From JAGXIT01 sp049293335 (lineage in GTDB: Bacteria > Patescibacteriota > Saccharimonadia > Saccharimonadales > UBA4665): a DNA stretch of 5,391 nucleotides. Both the position numbers and the translations under genes were made by a program. Each line of letters begins with the position of its first letter. Position 1 is the stretch's first letter. The notes under the pieces were generated by a model. The model was not told where the DNA came from. It saw only the letters and a program-made list of their open reading frames with translations, and did no database searches. Below, piece by piece: positions 1 through 5,391 of the stretch. The stretch is from contig JBATSO010000054.1 in the NCBI GenBank assembly GCA_049293335.1, positions 1-5,391 on the forward strand, given 5' to 3'.

Positions 1-19
1 TCATGTCTCTTTCTGTCAT
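1..19 (-). CDS. Possible 5' end of a divergent gene (first six codons only)
   Basis: On the minus strand an ATG at 19-17 opens a frame (MTERDM) that runs off the left edge. An AGAGG Shine-Dalgarno-like element lies at 35-31, 11 bases upstream. A TTGACA hexamer at 85-80 is followed after 17 bases by the weak -10 candidate TTTTAT at 62-57. Together these would make a divergent promoter and start. Six codons cannot show coding potential, and a second in-frame ATG at 4-2 is an alternative start. No product can be named. Confidence 0.2.
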
Positions 20-109
20 ATGCGCTTGTGCCTCTTTTATAGTGGTTACTAAGTAAATAAAAGCATAGCAGAGTACACATGTCAATGTTTAACATACAAA
101 GTATACATA
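20..109. other. AT-rich intergenic region, possible divergent control region
   Basis: No open frame with a credible ribosome binding site is seen here. The stretch is rich in A and T and carries a short perfect inverted repeat, ATGTT-T-AACAT at 85-95, just upstream of the plus-strand -35 element, plus a GTATAC palindrome at 101-106. A minus-strand TTGACA sits at 85-80. These could be operator half-sites between two diverging promoters, but short palindromes are common in AT-rich DNA, so this is only a suggestion. Confidence 0.25.
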
Positions 110-137
110 TTGTCAAATTTATAAACTTGTGTATAAT
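110..137 (+). promoter_or_regulatory. Sigma-70-type promoter of the GH3-like gene
   Basis: TTGTCA at 110-115 (one mismatch to the -35 consensus) and a perfect TATAAT at 132-137 are separated by 16 bp. Transcription would start near 144, giving a leader of about 35 nt before the ATG at 180. The bases before the -10 box read GTG, as they do in the second promoter of the window. The position directly ahead of a gene with a good Shine-Dalgarno sequence supports the call. Confidence 0.65.
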
Positions 138-179
138 GGGCTTTCAGTTAAATAATTCGGTAGGTGAGGTTTACACTAC

Positions 180-1931
180 ATGCCCCCAAGATTTTCTTCG
201 ACCCAACGCGCACTCCATAACCCAAATCAAGGTGCTTATGAAGGCCCAACTGCCACACCATCTCAAACCCCCGACGCACACGCACCAACAACAGATGAAA
301 CACTTTGGGCGCTCGCACACCATGGGTATACTTTAGACCCCGTTAATCGTGAGATTTTTAAAAAAACGGGCAGGATTGAGCTGCCGGAAGAAGTTGCCAG
401 CACCCTGTACGCCATTGTAGATGAACGTAACGCCTCGAACGGAAGATATCCTGATGCAACAAACAGCACCAGCCAGCAGTATTATGATTCGCACCGCAGC
501 GTCGATGGCAGCAATACAAACGGCGTTGACGAGACCTCGACCCCTCGCAATACAAGAAGGCATCCAATACTAAGAGCCACACTTATAGCCGCCATGCTAC
601 CAGGTGCCTTAGGTTTAACCGAAGTAATAACAACCCCTTCTCTGCGAACTCCTGGAAAAGTTCTAGACACCATTGGCAACAAATATGTCCGAGTTTTACA
701 GCTTATACCTGATATCGCCACAAAGCAGCACCAAACCGCTTTAACTCCAGCAAACGTGCCGCAAAGCACTCAAACCCCAGTTACATCAGGGTCGCCCTCT
801 GCCTCGCCCAGCCAGACAGCTCCTGCCTTGCCAACAACTTCCGAAGCTCAACCGAGTGCCGCAGCTGGGCCTACAGCCGAAACGTGCGTCCAGCAGCTCG
901 AAAAGGTGCCGGTAGAAAAGCTGATTGCCCAAACAATCATGATCCCAATAAATGGAGATGGCAAAAGTAAAGACGGCAAAACTTCCGCCGAGGCGGTGTT
1001 GAGCGTAGTACGCAAGTATGATATTGGCGGCGTGATTGTTATGACCGAACCAACAATAGCAATCAAAACATTATCCCAGACAGGCAACACAGACGTGCCA
1101 CTGGTGATTGCGATCGACGATGAAGGCGGTGTCGTAAACCGCTTTACCTCGGCCGCCAACAAAACGTACCCTTCCCAGGAAGTCATGGCCAAGAAGACCG
1201 CCGCAGAAATAACACAACTAGTAACAAGCCGTTCGCAGCTTTTGAAAAGTCTTGGTATAAACACAAACTTCGCCCCTGTGGTCGATCTTACACCTAAAGA
1301 TGGTTCGAACAGTAAAATTACTCAAAGCCGAATTTTTAGCGGCGATCCTTCAAGAGTGGCGGAACTTAGTTCCCTGTACGCCCAGGCTATGTTAAGCCAA
1401 GGTATTAACCCCGTCTATAAGCATTTTGGTGGCGGTAGCATGACAAACAATACAGATAACAGCCCAGGAAAAGTTCCGCCACTAAGCGAACTAGAATCCC
1501 GCGATCTCTTACCCTATAAAACGATTCATAAAAACAATCAAACAGGGCTTATGATTGGCACATTTGAGCCAGTAACTGGTCCAGGGTCTGGTGTGCCAGC
1601 CAATCAATCAACCTCATTTTATGCACTAGCGAAACAGTATGGGTTTACTGGCCCAATTTTTACTGACGATATTGGCACAAAAGCTGCCGGGGGCAATTTG
1701 CCAAGAGATTTTGTAGACGCACTTGAGGCAGGCGCAACCATGCCACTATACGTCCAAGACCAAACAACACCCCGAACCCTTGAAGAACAGCTGCAAACGA
1801 TCATAAATAAAGGCGTAGAAGACGCTAGAGCAGGCAAGCTTACTGCCGCGCTACTGGCAAATGCAGTCGAGCGTAATAGTCGTGCAATCGGCGTAGATAC
1901 ATGTAGTGTTGTTGCGGGACTCAGAAAATAG
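180..1931 (+). CDS. Membrane-anchored glycoside hydrolase family 3 (NagZ-like) protein with altered active site
   Basis: 583 aa. The start is fixed by AGGTGAGGT at 162-170, 9 bases before ATG. Residues 1-128 are a polar, probably cytoplasmic tail that includes a more ordered patch at 38-85. A basic stretch (RNTRR, 123-127) precedes a modest hydrophobic helix at about 130-150, suggesting a signal anchor with C-terminus outside. Residues 185-233 are a Pro/Ser/Thr/Ala linker, and about 236-575 form the GH3 domain. GH3 landmarks are AIDDEGG (311-317), NFAPVVDL (363-370), a NRSF-like SRIFSGDP (383-390), KHFGGGS (414-420) and FTDDIG (494-499), whose D496 matches the NagZ nucleophile. Known NagZ enzymes remove beta-linked N-acetylglucosamine from peptidoglycan fragments, using an Asp-His dyad in a loop after KHFPGHG. 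Here the motif is KHFGGGS and the DSH equivalent reads DNS (426-428), so the usual acid/base His is missing. It may be a degenerate or repurposed enzyme. The family call is firm; activity is uncertain. Confidence 0.88.
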   Translation: MPPRFSSTQRALHNPNQGAYEGPTATPSQTPDAHAPTTDETLWALAHHGYTLDPVNREIFKKTGRIELPEEVASTLYAIVDERNASNGRYPDATNSTSQQYYDSHRSVDGSNTNGVDETSTPRNTRRHPILRATLIAAMLPGALGLTEVITTPSLRTPGKVLDTIGNKYVRVLQLIPDIATKQHQTALTPANVPQSTQTPVTSGSPSASPSQTAPALPTTSEAQPSAAAGPTAETCVQQLEKVPVEKLIAQTIMIPINGDGKSKDGKTSAEAVLSVVRKYDIGGVIVMTEPTIAIKTLSQTGNTDVPLVIAIDDEGGVVNRFTSAANKTYPSQEVMAKKTAAEITQLVTSRSQLLKSLGINTNFAPVVDLTPKDGSNSKITQSRIFSGDPSRVAELSSLYAQAMLSQGINPVYKHFGGGSMTNNTDNSPGKVPPLSELESRDLLPYKTIHKNNQTGLMIGTFEPVTGPGSGVPANQSTSFYALAKQYGFTGPIFTDDIGTKAAGGNLPRDFVDALEAGATMPLYVQDQTTPRTLEEQLQTIINKGVEDARAGKLTAALLANAVERNSRAIGVDTCSVVAGLRK

Positions 1932-1970
1932 ACTTAGATTTCTTTGACCAGCATATTATCTTTGCCTATA

Positions 1971-1998
1971 TTTCACTTATTTGTGAGATAAAACAAAT
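1971..1998 (+). terminator. Weak terminator-like hairpin after the GH3-like gene
   Basis: TTTCAC (1971-1976) can pair with GTGAGA (1983-1988) around a 6-nt loop, with one G-U pair. An alternative longer-range pairing joins TTATCT (1956-1961) with AGATAA (1986-1991). The hairpin is AT-rich and is followed by a mixed A/T stretch rather than a run of T, so it is a poor intrinsic terminator. Its place between the TAG stop at 1931 and the next promoter is the main support. Confidence 0.25.
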
Positions 1999-2003
1999 TT
2001 ATG

Positions 2004-2032
2004 TTGACATTATGGCAAAGAGTGTGTATATT
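2004..2032 (+). promoter_or_regulatory. Near-consensus sigma-70-type promoter of the operon
   Basis: TTGACA at 2004-2009 matches the -35 consensus perfectly. TATATT at 2027-2032 is one base off the -10 consensus, and the spacer is the optimal 17 bp. The -10 box is preceded by GTG, as at the first promoter. The expected start is near 2039, leaving an unusually long leader of about 220 nt before the first good start codon at 2259. This promoter should drive the leader and the downstream overlapping genes. It looks stronger than the promoter at 110-137. Confidence 0.75.
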
Positions 2033-2107
2033 TTGAAACATACTTGCGATAATAACAATTTGCAAGAGTTGTATGACCGATGGATACGAAGGGGTGGTTC
2101 TCGTCTC

Positions 2108-2151
2108 TCGGCCATGCAACTACCACTACGTTTGGTAGCGGGCATGGCCGA
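2108..2151 (+). repeat. Strong inverted repeat / long hairpin in the leader
   Basis: TCGGCCATGC at 2108-2117 is the exact reverse complement of GCATGGCCGA at 2142-2151. Inside it, CTACCA (2120-2125) pairs with TGGTAG (2133-2138) across a 7-nt loop (2126-2132). The two stems are separated by a 2 x 3 nt internal loop. The combined 16 bp make this the most stable structure I can see in the window. No T-run follows, so it is not a typical intrinsic terminator; an RNA structural element is more likely than a protein-binding palindrome, given its long loop. Confidence 0.7.
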
Positions 2152-2244
2152 CATCTGTAGACGTGTCGACAATGTCCACGTGTCTAGTTGCCGAAGAATT
2201 AGAGCAGACGGGGAAGGAACTGCCTCGTTGTACTGTAAATAAGC

Positions 2245-2250
2245 AAAGGA
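2245..2250 (+). promoter_or_regulatory. Shine-Dalgarno sequence that decides the start at 2259
   Basis: AAAGGA lies 8 bases before ATG 2259. The same frame is open upstream to a GTG at 2163 and contains an ATG at 2172, but neither of those has a purine-rich ribosome binding site, and both fall inside hairpin 4 of the leader. The start at 2259 is therefore preferred. Confidence 0.7.
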
Positions 2251-2258
2251 ACGGTACC

Positions 2259-3341
2259 ATGCCACAACCAAATTTTAATACCCCACAGGTGAGCCCAACG
2301 CCACAAGAACAGCCAGCCTTAGCAGGGCAAGGCTTTTACCTTGGTGAGCACAGTCAGGGTCGCGAAAGAGGCAGCTCGAATTCATCTCCTATTCTTATTG
2401 GTTGCCTCGTGATGATGGGTGCAGGTGTTTGCGGATTTAGTGGTGCAGCACTCGGCTTATACGATAAAGTCACAGGTATTGTTGAAAGCATGAAGCCTAG
2501 ATCAGAGGTGGTCCCCACAAATTCAACAGTTGTCGCTAAACTGCTTCAACTTGAGCCTGAAGATTATGCATGTACCACCAGAGCACTGTCTGAACTATCT
2601 GGTTCAAATGTACGGGTAGTTACAAAAGTTGCGGATAAAGAAATACCCGGCCTTGGTTCTAACATAATTGCAGACAAAGAACTGGTTAACTTGAACTACT
2701 GCCTAGACCAAGGAACCACACAGGACGACTACAAACGCGCCGTTAAAATCACGCAAGAAAAGCCCATCCCAGGCAGTACCTATAATCCTGTTACTGTGAC
2801 AATTCCTCTTGAAAAAATAAAAGTTATCGTTGCGCCTGATGTTGCGAGTCGTGTTGTAAAAGTAAACCATGATGTAACTCTAGGAATTGCCTTAGGCGCA
2901 GGTAGTGCCGGGAGTGCAGCCATTAAAGCTGCCTGCAATGGGGCCCTGTTAGCAAGAAGCGACGGAGAGCAGGTTTGCGAAGATTTTACTAATAAGTTCG
3001 ACATACCAGCAATGGAAGCGCAGTTGGCAGCCAATGGCGAAGCCATGATGCTCGAGGCCGCACGCAAAAAATGTTCGCCTAACTATTGGGCGGAGATTCA
3101 AGCAAACACCGTCAAAACCTATAAAAACCAGGCTATTCGATGGGCAGGCGGGGATAAAAAAGCTGGCGATGCCGTGACAGTTGTTTTTACGCTCGATGGA
3201 AAACCCACCAACGAGCCACCTGCCTTCGACGATGCTTTTGCGTCTAACCTTGAGAAGAAAGGTAAAAATGACACTATACAAGCCGAGCTAACCGATAAAA
3301 CTGTCTGTATTGTGCCGCAAACAACAGGAGCAAATCAATGA
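2259..3341 (+). CDS. Single-pass membrane protein with DUF4230-like extracytoplasmic domain
   Basis: 360 aa, first gene of the operon. A Pro/Gln-rich polar tail (1-43) is followed by a clear membrane helix at about 45-67, then an outer region of about 290 residues. Arginines at 35 and 37 before the helix support N-in topology. The outer region has a beta-rich start, the strand segment NPVTVTIPLEKIKVIVAP (176-193), a Gly/Ala-rich stretch (205-225), helical segments (about 249-290) with C272, then VTVVFTLDG (306-314). This order (Val/Thr-rich strand, Lys/Ile segment, long Ala-rich helices, final V.V.F strand) recalls DUF4230 proteins, whose function is unknown. I infer the resemblance by eye. 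Six cysteines (105, 148, 226, 240, 272, 350) lie outside, enough for three disulfides. The product of 3991-5379 looks like a distant paralogue. The TGA stop overlaps the next ATG, implying coupled translation. Real gene: very likely; function: unknown. Confidence 0.85.
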   Translation: MPQPNFNTPQVSPTPQEQPALAGQGFYLGEHSQGRERGSSNSSPILIGCLVMMGAGVCGFSGAALGLYDKVTGIVESMKPRSEVVPTNSTVVAKLLQLEPEDYACTTRALSELSGSNVRVVTKVADKEIPGLGSNIIADKELVNLNYCLDQGTTQDDYKRAVKITQEKPIPGSTYNPVTVTIPLEKIKVIVAPDVASRVVKVNHDVTLGIALGAGSAGSAAIKAACNGALLARSDGEQVCEDFTNKFDIPAMEAQLAANGEAMMLEAARKKCSPNYWAEIQANTVKTYKNQAIRWAGGDKKAGDAVTVVFTLDGKPTNEPPAFDDAFASNLEKKGKNDTIQAELTDKTVCIVPQTTGANQ

Positions 3342-3988
3342 GCGTCGGCGAACAACCTCTAGACGCAAGCGATGGTCCACCCTTGGTACCAAGCTGGATG
3401 ACCCCCTCCACCACTTCTGTAAGTAGCATAGAAGAAATTCTTGCAAGTTTTTCACCCCAGCCCCCCAGCACTGGCACTCAGCCTGGACCAGTAGTTGAAG
3501 ATGATTCCCCTCATTCGCAACCTCCAAGCTTTCCAGATTTTTTGAAGTTTTCTCGAACAGTCAACGGTGATGTAAAAGTTGTAATTGCAGGACCACTCGA
3601 CCCAGCCAAGGCAGGGGTTCTCGGGGTATTAATGAGTCAATCTCTACCAAACATATCGGCCGCACCCCCTCAAGACCCAATTGACACCCTAGAACCCCAA
3701 GATTCGATGGTTTTAGTGCAGGCAGTTCGAAAACCACAAACTCCTACTTCGGCACAGGTTCCACCGAGCAGTCGGGGGTCGATTGACGATGCTACGCAGC
3801 CTAGAGGCCGTCACCAAGAAACTGCCCAAAAACCAAAAAACCGAGCTGGAGTTAAGTTTGTGGCACTTTGTGCAATAACTACAGTATTTGGCATGGGGTC
3901 ATGTAACGTTGGATACGCGATAACATCAGGCGATGGCAGTGCACTCACAGACCCTTTGCATGTTGTTAAACGGATAGCCGGGAGATAA
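3338..3988 (+). CDS. Proline-rich cytoplasmic protein with one C-terminal membrane helix
   Basis: 216 aa, no family recognised. The ATG overlaps the previous stop (ATGA), and AGGAG at 3326-3330 sits 7 bases upstream, inside the preceding gene. Residues 1-170 are rich in Pro, Ser, Asp and Gln and look largely disordered. Two patches seem ordered: SSIEEILASF (29-38), a possible amphipathic helix, and about 66-103 (FPDFLKF, DVKVVIAG and AGVLGVLM), a possible small folded unit. The basic stretch KPKNRAGVK (165-173) precedes a membrane helix at about 173-194 that contains C178 and C189. About 20 residues then remain, predicted outside. Unlike its two neighbours it has almost no outer domain, which would suit an adaptor acting on the cytoplasmic side. 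It shares a QPGP-acidic motif with the next protein. Its place between two similar genes suggests one complex. Confidence 0.82.
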   Translation: MSVGEQPLDASDGPPLVPSWMTPSTTSVSSIEEILASFSPQPPSTGTQPGPVVEDDSPHSQPPSFPDFLKFSRTVNGDVKVVIAGPLDPAKAGVLGVLMSQSLPNISAAPPQDPIDTLEPQDSMVLVQAVRKPQTPTSAQVPPSSRGSIDDATQPRGRHQETAQKPKNRAGVKFVALCAITTVFGMGSCNVGYAITSGDGSALTDPLHVVKRIAGR

Positions 3989-3990
3989 CT

Positions 3991-5379
3991 ATGCCAGGCC
4001 GCGAACAACCCCCAAAAACACCGCCACCAGAGTTGGATATCGGTGCTTTATACACACTACCCACCACTGAACCCCCCAAAACACCGCCAAGTCAGCCAGG
4101 CCCTGGCCCAGTAGAATCGGACCCTGTTTTTGCCGCCTTTCAAGCTACCTACCAACCACCAGGCCCTTCTGTACAAGCTCCTTGGCCACCTCAGACTCCA
4201 CGGCAACCTGCAGCCACCCCGCAGCCAGTTAAGACTGCGCGCCCAGTCAAGATCACGCCCGCTGACTCTAGCCAAGAGACGGCGAGCACAGCTTCGACGG
4301 CTGTATCGAAGGGTTCTCGTTACCTGAGTGAGACCTTACGTAACAGTATAGTCAGAACAAAACCACGCCGTTTTGCTACCGCAGTAGCTGTTGTTAGCCT
4401 GACAGCAACAGGGTACTGCATAAAAGCCGAAACAACACCTGGTCAGCTTTTGGGCAGTGCAAAAGGATTTTTGCAAGAAAAATTCATTCCTTCCGAGCAA
4501 GTCACAAGCGCGCCTAATTTCGTGCCGTTCGACTGCCTGAAAGGAATTGTTTCGGTACCGCTTGAACTTGAAGGTAAGACTGTTCTAAAAATAACCGTAA
4601 AAGCAAATGATGAAGAAGTGGCAAAATCTGCCGCAGACCCAAACTATAAGCCCCAGGTTGTAACAGGCTTTTTTGAGGACCAGCTTGGCCTGCAACAGGC
4701 CGCGCTACCAGAAGCAATTTCTAAACCATCACCTAACCCAACCCCTACAGCAACCCCGACCGCGAGTGCAGCTACGACTACATCTTCAAACCCCACCAGT
4801 ACCGCAAGTCCGTCTACCCAAGCACCAAAATCAGCTACCGTAACTCGTCTGTTACACGCAGGCTACACTGGAAGGCCAGAGTTTTCGGCCTGTCCTAAAA
4901 AGCCCATGGGCGATGTCGTAACAGTTAGGGGTAATACAGCCACCATAAACCGTTCGTTGATTTCTTTAGCGCTACTGCCAGCAACCCCTAAAAATAATGG
5001 GCAAGCGTGGTATGAAGCCGCTAAGTTTTCGCTGCCGACGGGTCCTTCAATTTTTACCAAAGACGAAATTGAGAATTTAAACAAGCGTTTACCTGCAGAT
5101 ACACCCAACCAGGAGTATTTAAAGTACCTCACTGAGCAAAGCCTCAAAACCCTCGAAACAGCAACCTGCGAAAGGGCTTTTACAAGCAGCGTGGAAGAAG
5201 TTCTTGCCAATAAGTTAAAAGACGGCCATCCAAGCTTAAAGGTCACCTTCGATGGCTCTTTTATAATGCCCGCTGCTACATTTGCAGGCGCCAATCAAAC
5301 CAAAGGCCCCGAGGAAATCGGCGTGAAGCTGGTTGACCCAGTGTGGGCTTGCGGCCAGCCAGTAAAGGCCCACCCATGA
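3991..5379 (+). CDS. Single-pass membrane protein with proline-rich tail and DUF4230-like outer domain
   Basis: 462 aa. GGGAG (3980-3984), 6 bases before ATG, lies in the end of the preceding gene, and the intergenic gap is 2 nt. Residues 1-90 are strongly Pro-rich with two PPKTPP copies (7-12 and 28-33). A basic patch (RTKPRR, 122-127) precedes a membrane helix at about 128-145, so N-in/C-out is likely. The outer part has a first segment (about 170-242), a Pro/Thr/Ser/Ala linker (246-280), and a second segment (about 283-457). The second segment's strand GNTATINRSLISLALLP (314-330), helix with LETATC (388-393) and SLKVTFDG (415-422) match, in order, NPVTVTIPLEKIKVIVAP, LEAARKKC and VTVVFTLDG of the 2259-3341 product. 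A divergent paralogue with a linker insertion is inferred. Four outer cysteines (182, 301, 393, 454) could make two disulfides. The function is not known. Confidence 0.85.
   Translation: MPGREQPPKTPPPELDIGALYTLPTTEPPKTPPSQPGPGPVESDPVFAAFQATYQPPGPSVQAPWPPQTPRQPAATPQPVKTARPVKITPADSSQETASTASTAVSKGSRYLSETLRNSIVRTKPRRFATAVAVVSLTATGYCIKAETTPGQLLGSAKGFLQEKFIPSEQVTSAPNFVPFDCLKGIVSVPLELEGKTVLKITVKANDEEVAKSAADPNYKPQVVTGFFEDQLGLQQAALPEAISKPSPNPTPTATPTASAATTTSSNPTSTASPSTQAPKSATVTRLLHAGYTGRPEFSACPKKPMGDVVTVRGNTATINRSLISLALLPATPKNNGQAWYEAAKFSLPTGPSIFTKDEIENLNKRLPADTPNQEYLKYLTEQSLKTLETATCERAFTSSVEEVLANKLKDGHPSLKVTFDGSFIMPAATFAGANQTKGPEEIGVKLVDPVWACGQPVKAHP
4009..4089 (+). repeat. Two in-frame copies of a PPKTPP-coding motif
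   Basis: Positions 4009-4026 and 4072-4089 both encode PPKTPP. They differ at only one base of the 18 and lie 63 bases (21 codons) apart. They fall in the proline-rich cytoplasmic tail of the protein encoded at 3991-5379. They could be two short ligand sites for a proline-binding partner or the remains of a local duplication. The sequence between the copies is not itself repeated. Confidence 0.5.
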
Positions 5380-5391
5380 GCAGTGCTGCAC
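5376..5391 (+). CDS. Start of the next operon gene (truncated by the window)
   Basis: An ATG at 5376 overlaps the TGA stop of the previous gene as ATGA, the same arrangement as at 3338. AAAGG at 5364-5368 lies 7 bases upstream. Only MSSAA and one further base are visible. Both overlap starts share the bases ATGAGC. The position and ribosome binding site make a fourth operon member likely, but nothing can be said about its product. Confidence 0.55.

Larger units (their letters stand above)
2039..2258 (+). promoter_or_regulatory. Long structured 5' leader or independent non-coding RNA
   Basis: This stretch follows a strong promoter and has no convincing coding frame. It can fold into consecutive hairpins. 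(1) CTTGC 2043-2047 pairs with GCAAG 2062-2066. (2) Positions 2082-2089 pair with 2101-2108 with one mismatch. (3) The strongest is 2108-2117 with 2142-2151 (10 bp, perfect), continued by CTACCA 2120-2125 with TGGTAG 2133-2138. (4) Positions 2158-2170 pair with 2174-2186, with small bulges. (5) ACGGGG 2208-2213 pairs with CCTCGT 2223-2228, ending 16 nt before the Shine-Dalgarno sequence of the first operon gene. I checked by eye for signature motifs of tRNA, SRP RNA, RNase P RNA and several common riboswitches, and found none. It could be a cis-regulatory leader or a separate small RNA with read-through into the operon. The family is not recognised. Confidence 0.45.

Noticed and set aside
79..336. 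Plus-strand open frame of 85 codons overlapping the start of the GH3-like gene
   Set aside because: It begins upstream of the promoter at 110-137, has no ribosome binding site, and overlaps a gene with clear family motifs.
355..366. T5-A7 run in the GH3-like gene as a possible frameshift site
   Set aside because: The codon phase (TTT AAA AAA) does not give an X XXY YYZ slippery heptamer, and the long frame is intact.
848..1264. Minus-strand open frame of 138 codons
   Set aside because: It is antisense to the conserved GH3 motifs and has no recognisable product; it looks like a shadow of the real gene.
2077..2113. tRNA-like GGTTC followed by a CCA
   Set aside because: The T-stem arms do not pair, and there is no acceptor or anticodon stem around it.
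2201..2230. SRP RNA-like GGGGAAGGAA sequence in the leader
   Set aside because: It lacks the UCC-GGAA-GGA tetraloop stem and the asymmetric loop of SRP domain IV; only a few purines match.
2012..2242. Plus-strand open frame of 76 codons in the 1932-2258 interval
   Set aside because: Its ATG lies between the -35 and -10 boxes, so the predicted transcript would not contain it. No Shine-Dalgarno sequence precedes it, and the stretch has strong hairpins instead.
4863..5294. Minus-strand open frame of 143 codons
   Set aside because: It is antisense to the outer domain of the 3991-5379 gene, with no ribosome binding site or family resemblance noticed.
1..5391. CRISPR array, insertion sequence or attachment site
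   Set aside because: No regularly spaced repeats, transposase or integrase motifs, or terminal inverted repeats were seen in the window.

Overview
The window is a bacterial stretch of intermediate GC that is read almost entirely on the plus strand. Coding starts use clear Shine-Dalgarno sequences and the promoters are sigma-70-like. Stops are TAG, TGA, TAA and TGA, so the standard bacterial code fits. Compact gene packing with ATGA overlaps, proline/threonine-rich bitopic membrane proteins with no recognisable lipoprotein signals, and paired extracytoplasmic cysteines suggest a Gram-positive-type envelope. My best guess is a Candidate Phyla Radiation bacterium such as Saccharibacteria, but nothing here (no rRNA or universal marker) proves it.

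Layout. Positions 1-179 are an AT-rich intergenic region with a good plus-strand promoter (110-137) and weak signs of a divergent gene leaving the left edge. Positions 180-1931 encode a membrane-anchored protein with an extracytoplasmic glycoside hydrolase family 3 (NagZ-like) domain. It keeps the nucleophile aspartate, but several normally conserved histidines are replaced. Positions 1932-2258 are non-coding: a weak terminator-like hairpin, a near-consensus promoter (TTGACA, 17 bp, TATATT), then about 220 nt predicted to fold into a string of hairpins.

That leader precedes a tight operon of at least four genes. The first (2259-3341) and third (3991-5379) are single-pass proteins whose outer domains resemble each other and recall DUF4230. 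The second (3338-3988) is mostly a proline-rich cytoplasmic protein with one C-terminal membrane helix. A fourth gene starts at 5376 by ATGA overlap and runs off the window.

All four complete proteins are predicted to be N-in/C-out, with disordered cytoplasmic N-termini. The operon may encode subunits of one envelope complex, with disordered inner tails and disulfide-stabilised outer domains. The GH3 protein may act on the same surface from its own promoter. This functional link is inference from layout only.
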